Assembly: GCA_964502175.1 (NCBI GenBank)
Contig: CAZCVE010000034.1
Coordinates: 33,213 to 97,212, forward strand
Source of the DNA: JAFLCL01 sp964502175
GTDB taxonomy: Bacteria; Myxococcota_A; Polyangia; Polyangiales; Sandaracinaceae
DNA length: 64,000 nt
Direction of reading: 5' to 3'
A program made the position numbers and the translations under genes. This document shows, piece by piece, positions 24,998-34,141 of the stretch (its first letter is position 1; every line of letters begins with the position of its first letter). The notes beneath the pieces are model-generated. The model did no database searches and was not told where the DNA came from. It was given only the letters and a program-made list of their open reading frames with translations.

Positions 24998-25476
24998 GAC
25001 GAGGCTCCCGCGCCCCGCAGAGCAACGGCGCCCCTCAGGGCAACGGCGATGGCGTCCGCGTCGAACGTCGGCACCGCGTGCACGTCGCCGTAGAGCTTGC
25101 GCAGGTTCGCGAGGCGGTCCGGCGGGAAGTCGTGCACGAAGACGGCGCGCTGCGTGAAGCCCGCCTTGCGGAGATCTCCGAGGATCAGCGTGCCCTGCTG
25201 ATCCTTGGCCCAGCGCCGCGCGCGCTCGAGATCGCCCGCGAACATGCGCCGCGAGAGGTCAGGGAGATCGCCGACGAGATCCTCGGAGCGCGCCCGCTCG
25301 AAGCGCAGATCCACGAGCAGCGCGTCGATCGCTCGCGCGGGATCGTCGCGGCCCGTCTCGAGCCTGGCGCGCGCCTCGGCGCCCGTGTGCACCGCGTGGA
25401 TCTCGAAGCGGTCGCCGAGGAAGTGACGCGCGAATTCCTCGTACTCGTGTCCGTCTTCGATCAGGAGGAGCCGCAC
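24994..25476 (-). CDS. Stand-alone receiver-domain protein
   Basis: A 160-residue CheY-like protein starting at GTG 25476 (VRLLLIEDG); a TTG 36 bases upstream is possible but less likely. E7-D8 is the acidic pair and D56 in LLVDLRF the likely phospho-acceptor. The usual Thr/Ser strand reads VFVHDF, so the switch Thr is absent. An unusual insert (LPDLSRRMFAGDLERARRW) separates strands 3 and 4. It lies between the sensor kinase gene and the HHD-protein gene with a GTGA overlap to the latter, as expected of a middle step in a phosphorelay. Confidence 0.7.
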   Translation of the reverse strand: MRLLLIEDGHEYEEFARHFLGDRFEIHAVHTGAEARARLETGRDDPARAIDALLVDLRFERARSEDLVGDLPDLSRRMFAGDLERARRWAKDQQGTLILGDLRKAGFTQRAVFVHDFPPDRLANLRKLYGDVHAVPTFDADAIAVALRGAVALRGAGASS

Positions 25477-25516
25477 GCGTGGTTGTTCGCACGAAACCGC
25501 GGACCCGAGCAAGACG

Positions 25517-27112
25517 TCAGGCCTCGCGATCGAACGCGCGGAAGAACCGAATGCAGATGGCCTTGCGGTAGGGAGGCGCGGCGTCCTCGACGAGGATCGC
25601 GCCGTCGTAGCGGGTGAGCGCGGCGGTCACGAGGCCGAGGCCGCGATCGACGCGGCGCTCCACGATGGCCTCGGTGGTGAGGATCTCCGGCGAGCTGTCG
25701 AGCACGCGGAGGACGACGTTCTCTTCGCCCGTCGGCAGGAGCTCCACCTGCACCTCGATCGCGATGCGACGCGGCGCCTCCGCGCGGCCCACCGCGAGCA
25801 CCGCGTTGCGCACGACGTTCTTGAGGATCAGCACGAGGTCGACGCGGAACACCTCCACGTAGGGCGCCGGATCCGGCACGTCGATCGCCACGCCATCGAG
25901 CTTCACCTCGCCGGCCGCGATCTCGCTGCGCACGGCGTCGAGCACCTCGCGGACGAGCGCAGCGTCGAGGCGCGTGCGCACGAGCCCGGCGACGAGACGC
26001 GCGAGGCTCCCATCGAGCGCGCGGAGCGTCTCTTCGTGTCGCGCGAGCGCCGAGAGCGCGCCGCCATCGCCGCGTCGGATGCCCGGCTCGAGGCGCGAGA
26101 TCGCGCGCATCGCTCGGTCGGCGGCGCGGAACGCGAGGTCGCGGCGACGCACGTCGAGCTCGGGACCGAGCGCGCGCTCGAACGCGCCGAGGTGGCTCTC
26201 CCACGCGAGGAGGAGCGGCTCGCCGCCGAAGAGGCGATCGGCCACGAACGCGCGCTGCGCGTCGCGTCGATCGTCGGACGGGCCGCGCGCGGAAGCGAGC
26301 GAGCGCACGCCCGAGCTCACGGCGCCGATGCGGTGCTTGAGGAGCTCGTGCCGGATCGTCGCGACGAGGTACGCGATGGCCGGATGGAGCTCGGGGCGCT
26401 GCGCGGCCATCTCCGAGAGCGAACGCGACGCACCGCGTCGCCGCACGATCAAGAAGAGCGCGACGAACGCGAGCGTGAGCGACGCGAGGGTCAGCGCGGA
26501 CGCGATGCCGAGCTGCGAGCGCGCCTCCGCTCCAGCGTCGGGCGCGAACGCGCTGGTCGTGGGCTCGAGGAACTGCGTGGCGCTCGGATCGAGCTCGTCG
26601 AGCTCGCGTCGGGCGTCGGCGATGCGCGGATCGTCGGGCGCGAGCACGAGGAACTTTCGGTAGTACTCGGCGGCGCGGATGAAGAGGTGTGGGTTGTCGG
26701 GCTGGAGCTCGGCCTGACCGCGGAACGCGCGCGCGAGCGGCAGGTAGAGGCGCGGATCCATCGGCGCGATCGACACCGCCTCGCGAAACGCCTCGCGGGC
26801 GTCGGGGTCGCCCGTCTCGACGAGCGAGATGCCGCGTCGGTAGTGGCGGTCGGCCTCGCGAAGTCGACGGTGAGCCTCCGCGCCCTCCGGCGTCTGCTCG
26901 TCGAGCGCGCGCCACTCCGCGTAGGACGACGGATCGTGGCTCTCGTCCCAGTGCGCGAGCGCGCTCTGCCAGCGGGCGCTGCGCGCGGCGTCGCTCTCGC
27001 CGCAGCCCGCGAGCGAGCTGAGGAAGAGCGTGAAGAAGCACAGCGTGAGGAACGAGGCGAGTGCGCAGAGCGCGCCGAGCGATATCGGGATGCGCTCGGC
27101 GCGAGGGTTCAT
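25517..27112 (-). CDS. TPR-containing sensor histidine kinase
   Basis: A 531-residue membrane kinase. A first hydrophobic segment (residues 12-36, ending in a lipobox-like LAGCGES) and a second at about 201-224 enclose an exported domain with TPR-like helices (residues 85-175, e.g. AAEYYRKFLVLAPDDPRIAD). Inside the cell, H255 in IRHELLKHR is the likely phospho-His, and the ATPase domain has the N-box LILKNVVRNAVLAVG and G-box RGLGLVTAAL. The ATG overlaps the mutS2 stop (ATGA). The downstream receiver, HHD protein and sigma-54 activator look like its output chain. The signal sensed by the TPR domain is unknown. Confidence 0.85.
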   Translation of the reverse strand: MNPRAERIPISLGALCALASFLTLCFFTLFLSSLAGCGESDAARSARWQSALAHWDESHDPSSYAEWRALDEQTPEGAEAHRRLREADRHYRRGISLVETGDPDAREAFREAVSIAPMDPRLYLPLARAFRGQAELQPDNPHLFIRAAEYYRKFLVLAPDDPRIADARRELDELDPSATQFLEPTTSAFAPDAGAEARSQLGIASALTLASLTLAFVALFLIVRRRGASRSLSEMAAQRPELHPAIAYLVATIRHELLKHRIGAVSSGVRSLASARGPSDDRRDAQRAFVADRLFGGEPLLLAWESHLGAFERALGPELDVRRRDLAFRAADRAMRAISRLEPGIRRGDGGALSALARHEETLRALDGSLARLVAGLVRTRLDAALVREVLDAVRSEIAAGEVKLDGVAIDVPDPAPYVEVFRVDLVLILKNVVRNAVLAVGRAEAPRRIAIEVQVELLPTGEENVVLRVLDSSPEILTTEAIVERRVDRGLGLVTAALTRYDGAILVEDAAPPYRKAICIRFFRAFDREA

Positions 27113-29604
27113 CCGCCGAGCTCGACGACGGTCATGCGATCTCCGCCCTCTTCGAAGCTCCCGGGACGAAAGCGCTTCACGTAGCGGCTCGCAGTCTTGA
27201 GGTACTCGCGCACCGCGTCGCGCAGCGCGCCAGTGCCCACGCCGTGCACGATGAAGCCGACGGACGTCGAGTCGCCATAGAGCCGATCGAGGAACGTCTC
27301 GGTCATCGTCACCGCATCATCGACGCGGAGGCCGCGGAGATCGAGGGTGTTCGAGTCCGTCTGGATCGCGCGGCGCGGTGACTCGCGCGGCTCGTCGCGC
27401 GACGCAGCGTCGCGAGCGTCGCGGGCCGGCGCGTCATCGCGGGGGGCGCTGCGTGATCCCTCGGCCCCTCGCGAGCGCTGGGCTTCCTTGGACGGACGCA
27501 GCTCGTCGAGCTCGACCCAGAGCTTCACGGCGCCGGCCGCCACGCGCACGCGCCCCTTGGTCGGGCCTTCGACGATCTCCACCTCGGCCTTGAGGCGGGG
27601 CACGAAGAGGCGCTGTCCGACCGCGAGCTCTTCGGCCTGCGGCGCGCGGCCCGCAGGCTCGACCTTCTCGGGCGCGAGCGCGGAGCCGATGTCGCCACCT
27701 TCTGCCGCGAGCAGCGCAGCGCGCTCCACCGCAGCCTTCGCGGCCTCGATCAACCCCGCGTCGGTGGGGCTCTTGCGCATCGACTGACGCGCCGCGCGGA
27801 CCTCGTCGCGGGTCTCACGGATCAGCGCCAGCAAGCGCTCGCCTTCGAGCGAGAGGCGCGTCTTGTCGCGCTGCTTGATCTTGTCGAGCTCGCCCTCGAT
27901 GCGCTCGCGGACCTCTGCGGCCTGACGCTGCTCGCGATCCATCGCCTCGCGGCTCTGGCGCACGGCGTCGTGCTCGGACTCGAGCTTGCGAACGAGCGCG
28001 TCGAAGGTGCGCGCTTGCTCGGGCAAGAGCTCGCGCGCGCGCTCGATGACCAGCGGATCGAGACCGAAGCGCGCGGCCACCGCGAGCGCCGACGAGGCGC
28101 CGGGGACGTCCATGCGGACGTGGAACGTGGGCGACATCGTCTGCACGTCGAAGCCCACCGACGCGTTGCGGAAGCGCGTGTCCGAGAGCGCCATCGCCTT
28201 GAGCGGCTCGTAGTGCGTGGTCACGCCGACGGCCGCGCCGCGACGGCAGAGCGAGTCGACGATCGCGCACGCCAGCGCCGCGCCTTCACCCGGATCCGTG
28301 CCGGTGGCGACCTCGTCGAGGAGCACGAGCGTGCGCGGTCCCGCGAGGTCGAGCGTGCGCGCCATCGACCGCACGTGGGCCGAGAAGGTCGAGAGGTTCT
28401 TCTGCATCGACTGCTCGTCGCCGACGTCCGAGAGGACCGCGTCGAAGAAGCCGACCTTGGCGCCCTCTTGCGCGGGCGTGGGGAGGCCCGCGCGCGCCAT
28501 CAGCGCGACCATGCCCAGGAGCTTGAGCGCGACGGTCTTGCCGCCCGCGTTCGGCCCCGAGAGCACCAGCGCCTGCCCCGCCGCGATCGAGAGGTCGTTC
28601 GGCACCACGGCGACGCCGTCGAGCGAGAGCAGCGGATGTCGTCCCGCGGTGAGCTCGATGCGCGGCTCCGCGAGGATCTCGGGGGGCCACGCGCGGAGAT
28701 CGTCGGCGAGGCGCGCGCTCGCGTCGCGCAGGTCGGCGAGGTCGAGCGCGTCGAGCGCGGCGCCGAGCTCGGGGGCGCGCTCGCGCACGAGGTCCGAGAG
28801 CTGCGCGAGGATGCGGAGCTCTTCGCGGTGCATCTCGGAGGTCGCGAGGGTCAGCCGGTTCTGCTGCTCGACCACCGCGCGCGGCTCGACGAACGCGGTC
28901 GCACCGCTCGAGCTCGTGCCGTGCACGATGCCCGGGATCTTGTCGTGCGCGTCGGTGCGCACGGGGATCACGTAGCGGCCGTCGCGCTGGGTGAGGAAGC
29001 GGTCCGAGATCACCGCCTCGTGCTCGAGGAGCATCTGCTCGAGGCGCGAGACGATGCGCGCCCGCAGGCCCGCGACCTCGCTGCGGAGTCGTCGCAGCTC
29101 GGGGCTCGCGTGATCCGCGATCGTCCCGCCGGGCTCGATGCAGGCTGCGATCTCTTCTTCGAGGCCGTCGAGCGCGGGGTCGAGCGCGCACTGCACGGAG
29201 AGGCGCGGAAAGCGCTGCTTTCGTTGCGCGAGGAAGCGGCGGAGCACGCGCGCGGCGCCGAGCGTGGAGCGTACGTTCCAGAGCTCGAGCGCCTCGAGGA
29301 CGCCCAGCTTCACGACCCGCGCGAGCGCGCCGCGCACGTCGCGGACGCCATCGAGAGGCAGAGGCTCACCGTCGCGCCTCGCGCGGAGCGTCTCTTCCGT
29401 CTCGGCCATCCACGCGCGCGCTACGTCGAGCGAGCCCGCGAGCGGGAGCGCTTCGCCGTCGTCGCCTCCGAGTCGCGCGCCCAGCGGACCGCGACATCGC
29501 GAGGCCACCGCCTGGACCAGACGGTCCCACTCGAGGTCGCGGAGGGTCTTGGCTTCGGCGCGCTCGGCGTCGGTCTCGGAGCGCTCGTGTCGTGTCGAAT
29601 TCAT
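27109..29604 (-). CDS. mutS2: Endonuclease MutS2
   Basis: An 831-residue MutS2: no mismatch-recognition domain, an ATPase of the MutS type with Walker A SGPNAGGKT (residues 349-357) and the downstream LLDEVATGTDPGEGAAL and GVTTHYEPLKA blocks, a long coiled-coil stretch, and a C-terminal Smr nuclease domain (LDLRGLRVDDAV and IVHGVGTGALRDAV). It acts on branched recombination intermediates or stalled ribosomes, depending on species. The ATG at 29604 precedes NSTRHERSE; the open frame continues upstream but with no family similarity. Its stop overlaps the sensor-kinase start. Confidence 0.94.
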   Translation of the reverse strand: MNSTRHERSETDAERAEAKTLRDLEWDRLVQAVASRCRGPLGARLGGDDGEALPLAGSLDVARAWMAETEETLRARRDGEPLPLDGVRDVRGALARVVKLGVLEALELWNVRSTLGAARVLRRFLAQRKQRFPRLSVQCALDPALDGLEEEIAACIEPGGTIADHASPELRRLRSEVAGLRARIVSRLEQMLLEHEAVISDRFLTQRDGRYVIPVRTDAHDKIPGIVHGTSSSGATAFVEPRAVVEQQNRLTLATSEMHREELRILAQLSDLVRERAPELGAALDALDLADLRDASARLADDLRAWPPEILAEPRIELTAGRHPLLSLDGVAVVPNDLSIAAGQALVLSGPNAGGKTVALKLLGMVALMARAGLPTPAQEGAKVGFFDAVLSDVGDEQSMQKNLSTFSAHVRSMARTLDLAGPRTLVLLDEVATGTDPGEGAALACAIVDSLCRRGAAVGVTTHYEPLKAMALSDTRFRNASVGFDVQTMSPTFHVRMDVPGASSALAVAARFGLDPLVIERARELLPEQARTFDALVRKLESEHDAVRQSREAMDREQRQAAEVRERIEGELDKIKQRDKTRLSLEGERLLALIRETRDEVRAARQSMRKSPTDAGLIEAAKAAVERAALLAAEGGDIGSALAPEKVEPAGRAPQAEELAVGQRLFVPRLKAEVEIVEGPTKGRVRVAAGAVKLWVELDELRPSKEAQRSRGAEGSRSAPRDDAPARDARDAASRDEPRESPRRAIQTDSNTLDLRGLRVDDAVTMTETFLDRLYGDSTSVGFIVHGVGTGALRDAVREYLKTASRYVKRFRPGSFEEGGDRMTVVELGG

Positions 29605-29710
29605 GGCCGTGCCCCAGAAGAGCTCAGGGAGGAGAGACGAACGGAGTGGGTGTCGAGGAGGCGCGCCGAGGACGCGTGGGCTTCGTGCTCCTGACGGCTC
29701 ACCTGACGGC

Positions 29711-29914
29711 TCACGGGGCACCACCAGGGCTGCGCGGCGGAGGCGTGCGCGGTTCCCGCACCTCGAGCGCCTCGACCGTCGTCGTGGGCAGCGAGCCATC
29801 CTTCCGACCACGCCGCGCGACACCGTAGAGGAACATCGCGCTGCCGAACATGAGGGCGCTGAAGACCCCGCACCCCAAGATCGCCCAGATGTAGCCGAGG
29901 TAGCCGAACGTCAT
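29711..29914 (-). CDS. Small membrane protein
   Basis: A 67-residue protein: one strongly hydrophobic N-terminal segment (YIWAILGCGVFSALMFGSAM), a basic patch GVARRGRKDG, then a Pro-rich hydrophilic tail. Start at ATG 29914. It lies 106 bases upstream of mutS2 on the same strand and could be cotranscribed. It is not recognised as a known family. Confidence 0.55.
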   Translation of the reverse strand: MTFGYLGYIWAILGCGVFSALMFGSAMFLYGVARRGRKDGSLPTTTVEALEVREPRTPPPRSPGGAP

Positions 29915-30032
29915 GAGGCGCCGACTCTGGCACGGCGGGCGGCGGGCGCATGCCGGTCCGGGCAGGTCGGTCCTCGCACGTTGGCCCTTCGCTCGCCCCC
30001 CTGGACCTCGCCGCCTTTGGTACCATCGAGCG

Positions 30033-33000
30033 GTGACCGGACTTCCTTCGCGCTGCGAGCCTCGCTCGGTGGTCTTCGGCTCGGCGACTCGCACGACGTG
30101 CGTCGTGCTCCTCGCGGCCTTCCTGTCCGCGCTCGCGGGCGTCGGATGCGCCCAGCAGGAGAACGTGATCCTGCTCGAGGTCATCTCGCCCGAAGACGTG
30201 GGCGACCTGACGATCACGGTGATCCCGCTCGACGGGATGGGCAGCCCCAGCTCGGCGCCGCGTCCCGTGAACCAGACCGCCGCCGAGATCCGCGAGACGC
30301 CGCTCCACATCGCGATCCGGCTCGAGTCACCCCGCGACGTGATGGTCGTGCTCTCCGCGCCGGGCCCCACGCCCGACGTCACGCTCGTCGCGCAGCGCTG
30401 CTTCGTCGTCACCGGCGTGATGCGCGACTCCGTCTGGCTCGTGGCCCTCGGCGCCAGCGAAGACGCCGATCGCGATCGCTTCCCGCGACGGGCCGCCGCG
30501 ACGTGCGCGCGTCCGTCCGAAGACGGCATGACGCCGGTCCCCTGCGCGGGCGCCGATCCGGTGCTGTGCGCGGCGATGGGCGAGATCGACTGCGACGACG
30601 ACGACGCGGCTCGCTTTCCGGGCGCGATCGAGATGTGCGCCGACCGCATCGATCAAGACTGCGACGGCGTGGACGCGCCGTGCGAGGACGCCGACGGCGA
30701 CGGCTTCAGCGGCTGCCGACCGGGCGCGGTCTGCACGATGGACGAAGAATGCGAGCCGGAGGAGACCTGCGTCGATGGCCGCTGCGCCGCCCCGTGCGAC
30801 TGCAACGATGGCGACGCGACCGCCTTCCCCGGCGCCCCGGACTCGTGCATGGACGCCGCGGACTCCGACTGCGACGGCCAGAACGATCTGTGTGACGCCG
30901 ACTGCGACGGCTACCCGGTGCGCATGGGTGGCCCGGATGCGCCCTACCTCGACTGCGACGACAGCGACGCCGAGAGCCACCCGAACGAGACGCTGCGCGG
31001 CGTCTACGATCTCGCCGACGGCGACCGCCTCGCGCGCGACTGTGAGCCGTTGCCGATGACGACGGCGGCGTCCGACCGGTGCATGCCGGGTGCGGGCGGC
31101 GAGCCGGTGGGCGACGGCCTCGACCAAGACTGCAACGGGTTCGTGGACGACGGCGCGGGCTGCACGGACACGACGGATCGCGATCGCGACGGGTCGCGCG
31201 CCTGCGTCGGCAGCGCGACGATGGGCTGCGACTTGAACGACTGCGATCCGGGCATCGCACCGTCGCGCCGTGAGATCTGCGGCAACGGGTTCGACGAAGA
31301 CGGCGACGGCACCGCGCAGCCGTGCGCCGCGAACGATGCCGACTCCGACGGCTTCGTCTCCGATGGCGCGGGCGGCGACGACTGCAACGACGGCGACCCG
31401 CACGCGTTCCCGGGCGCGCCCGAGAACTGCGACACGCCCGTGTCCGAGAGCTGCACGGAGAACATCGCGTGCTGCATGCCGGGGATGCCGTGCACCTCGT
31501 TCGGCGGCGATGCCGACGACGACAACTTCTTCGCGGAGCTCGGCGACTGCGACGACGACGACGCGACGGTGTTCCCGTTCGCGGCGGAGGATCCGTGTGA
31601 TGGCATCGACAACGACTGCGATGGCGTCGTCGACGAGGTGCTCCGCGCGTCCGACATGTCGCCGGGCGTGGCGGATGGCTGTGTCCGTACCGGCGGCGGC
31701 GCGACCGACGTGGACTACCACCTCTCGGCGCAATACTCCGAGTACTGTGGCGGCTGCGGTGTCGTGACCGCGGCAAACCAGGACTGCTGCACCGGCGTCC
31801 CCACCGGCGTCGATCAACCGACCTCGTGCGGCGCGTGCGGCTACGACTGCGGATCTCACACGGCGTGCCCCCGGAGCGGCACCGACAGCGGCGGCGACAT
31901 CCACGCGTGCGCATGCGCGCCGGACGCGACGGGCGACTGGGCCGACTGCGACGACTCGCTGCTCGGCGCCTCGGGCGGCAACGGCTGCGAGACGGATCGC
32001 GACACCGACGAGGCGCACTGCGGAGCGTGTGGAAACCGATGCGGGATGAACCAGACGTGCGTCGCGGGCGCGTGCACGTGCGACGCGCCGTACCTCGACT
32101 GCGATGGCATGCCGGCGACGGGCTGCGAGATCAACGGCTCGAGCGACGTCAACCACTGCAACGGGTGCGGCAACCGCTGTACGTTCGCGAGCGGGAGCCC
32201 CGAGTGCTCGGGCGGAGCGTGTCGCCTCGGAGGCTGCGATCCGGGCTTCGACAACTGCAACGGCCGCGACGACGACGGCTGCGAGACCCCGCTCTCCACG
32301 CTCTTCGACTGCGGTCGCTGCGACGAGACCTGCAGCGGGACCATGAACGCCGTGGAGATCTGCAACACGTCACGCGCGTGCGACTACTCGAGCTGCGACA
32401 CGGGCTTCCTCGACTGCGGCGGCGGACGCGTGAACGGGTGTGAGACCCCGTTCACCACATCGAACTGCGGCTCGTGCGGCACGGTCTGCGGACCCCGCGA
32501 GGGCTGCAACACGGGCGGCGACTGCCAGTGCGGCACCGGGCCGACCGCCGCCAGCGGCGAAGCGTGCGCAGCCGGGTTGCCGGACTGCTGTGGCAACGCG
32601 TGCGTGAACCTCGCCAACGACACCAGCAACTGCGGCGGCTGCGGCGTGCGCTGCGGCCCGAGCGAGACGTGCATGGGCGGCCAGTGTCGCTGCGGCTCGA
32701 CGAGCGCGACCGGCGGCGAGGCGTGTCCAGGCGCGGGCAACGAGTGCTGCGGCGGCGGCTGCGTGGCGGTGGCGTCGAGCACCACGCACTGCGGCACCTG
32801 CGGCAACGCGTGCGGCCCGAGCGAGATCTGCAGCGGCGGCCGATGCGCGTGCGGCGGGACCACCGCGAGCGGCACGGGCGAAGCGTGCAGCGGCACGGGC
32901 AACGAGTGCTGCGGCGGCGGCTGCACGGACATCCGCAGCACGGTCTCGAGCTGCGGCATGTGTGGACGCAACTGCGCGACGATCGCACTGAACTCCGTGG

Positions 33001-34076
33001 AGACGTGCTCGATGTCGACGTGCGGCTACAGCACCTGCGACGCGAACTACCTCGACTGCACGGGCGGCACCGGCAACGGCTGCGAGACCGACAGCCGCGC
33101 GCTGCCGAACTGCGGCAGCTGCGGGAACAACTGCGCCGCCATCCTGAACGCCGTCGAGATCTGCTCGTCGAGCGCGTGCGACTACTCGAGCTGCGACGCG
33201 AACTTCCTCGACTGCGCGGGCGGCCGCGGCAACGGCTGCGAGACCGATGGCCGCCTGCTCCCGAACTGCGGCGGCTGCGGCAACACGTGCAGCGGCGTGC
33301 AGAACGCCACGGCCTCGTGCGCGAGCGGCACGTGCGACTACTCCGGCTGCGACATGAACTTCGGCGACTGCGACTCGATGCGGCCGAACGGCTGTGAGAC
33401 CAACCTCACCAACACCGTGAACCGCTGCGGGGCGTGCACGACGAACTGCAACGCCACGCTCCTCAACACGCAGGCGGCTGGCCGCATGTGCTCGTCGTCG
33501 ATCTGTGACTACGGCATGTGCAACGCCAACTTCGGCGACTGCGATCCGATGCGCACCAACGGCTGCGAGACCGACCTGCGCACGACGCTCACCGCGTGCG
33601 GCAGCTGCATGACCAACTGCAACACCACGCTGCAGAACACGCAGATGGCAGGGCGCACGTGCGCCACGTCCACCTGCAACTACGGGACGTGCAGCGCCAA
33701 CTTCGGCGATTGCGACATGATGCGGCCCAACGGCTGCGAGACGGATCTCCGAACGACGCTCACCTCATGCGGCTCGTGCATGACGAACTGCAACACGACG
33801 CTCGAGAACACCGCGGTCGCCGGCCGCGCGTGCGTGGCGAGCGCGTGCGACTACGCCACGTGCACCGCGGGCTTCGACAGCTGCGACTCGATGGACGCCA
33901 ACGGCTGCGAGACGACGCTCGGCACGCTGATGGACTGCGGATCGTGTGGACACGCCTGCGGCACCGGCGAGACGTGCAACGGCTCCGGCGAGTGCGCGTG
34001 CGGCGGCACCGTGAACCCGACGGGCGAGGCCTGTCCCGGCGCCGCGACCTGCGTCGCGCTCGCCTGCGTCCCGTGA
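30033..34076 (+). CDS. MopE-like Cys-rich lipoprotein with metal-binding and GCET repeats
   Basis: A 1347-residue surface lipoprotein. A signal peptide ends at the lipobox LAGVGC. After an N-terminal beta domain come about six Asp-rich MopE-type putative metal-binding units (e.g. DCDDDDATVFPFA, CDGIDNDCDGVVDE), spanning roughly residues 185-545. The rest is Cys-rich: ten GCET/GCEI-headed repeats of about 50-70 residues (e.g. NGCETDLRTTLTSCGSC) mixed with GPSETC-type knots, over 100 Cys in total. It should be disulphide-stabilised and Ca2+-binding on the outside of the cell. The GTG at 30033 follows TACCAT by six bases. The last repeats are nearly identical, suggesting recent expansion. Confidence 0.87.
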   Translation: MTGLPSRCEPRSVVFGSATRTTCVVLLAAFLSALAGVGCAQQENVILLEVISPEDVGDLTITVIPLDGMGSPSSAPRPVNQTAAEIRETPLHIAIRLESPRDVMVVLSAPGPTPDVTLVAQRCFVVTGVMRDSVWLVALGASEDADRDRFPRRAAATCARPSEDGMTPVPCAGADPVLCAAMGEIDCDDDDAARFPGAIEMCADRIDQDCDGVDAPCEDADGDGFSGCRPGAVCTMDEECEPEETCVDGRCAAPCDCNDGDATAFPGAPDSCMDAADSDCDGQNDLCDADCDGYPVRMGGPDAPYLDCDDSDAESHPNETLRGVYDLADGDRLARDCEPLPMTTAASDRCMPGAGGEPVGDGLDQDCNGFVDDGAGCTDTTDRDRDGSRACVGSATMGCDLNDCDPGIAPSRREICGNGFDEDGDGTAQPCAANDADSDGFVSDGAGGDDCNDGDPHAFPGAPENCDTPVSESCTENIACCMPGMPCTSFGGDADDDNFFAELGDCDDDDATVFPFAAEDPCDGIDNDCDGVVDEVLRASDMSPGVADGCVRTGGGATDVDYHLSAQYSEYCGGCGVVTAANQDCCTGVPTGVDQPTSCGACGYDCGSHTACPRSGTDSGGDIHACACAPDATGDWADCDDSLLGASGGNGCETDRDTDEAHCGACGNRCGMNQTCVAGACTCDAPYLDCDGMPATGCEINGSSDVNHCNGCGNRCTFASGSPECSGGACRLGGCDPGFDNCNGRDDDGCETPLSTLFDCGRCDETCSGTMNAVEICNTSRACDYSSCDTGFLDCGGGRVNGCETPFTTSNCGSCGTVCGPREGCNTGGDCQCGTGPTAASGEACAAGLPDCCGNACVNLANDTSNCGGCGVRCGPSETCMGGQCRCGSTSATGGEACPGAGNECCGGGCVAVASSTTHCGTCGNACGPSEICSGGRCACGGTTASGTGEACSGTGNECCGGGCTDIRSTVSSCGMCGRNCATIALNSVETCSMSTCGYSTCDANYLDCTGGTGNGCETDSRALPNCGSCGNNCAAILNAVEICSSSACDYSSCDANFLDCAGGRGNGCETDGRLLPNCGGCGNTCSGVQNATASCASGTCDYSGCDMNFGDCDSMRPNGCETNLTNTVNRCGACTTNCNATLLNTQAAGRMCSSSICDYGMCNANFGDCDPMRTNGCETDLRTTLTACGSCMTNCNTTLQNTQMAGRTCATSTCNYGTCSANFGDCDMMRPNGCETDLRTTLTSCGSCMTNCNTTLENTAVAGRACVASACDYATCTAGFDSCDSMDANGCETTLGTLMDCGSCGHACGTGETCNGSGECACGGTVNPTGEACPGAATCVALACVP

Positions 34077-34103
34077 CGGAGCGCGCAGGACCGTGAGCAC
34101 GCC

Positions 34104-34132
34104 TTGACGGGCGTTGTGCGGCACACGATCGT
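34104..34132 (+). promoter_or_regulatory. Candidate promoter of the antiporter gene
   Basis: TTGACG (34104-34109), a 17-base spacer and GATCGT (34127-34132), ending nine bases before the ATG. The -35 box is close to consensus; the -10 is weak. Confidence 0.45.
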
Positions 34133-34141
34133 CCGCCGCCC

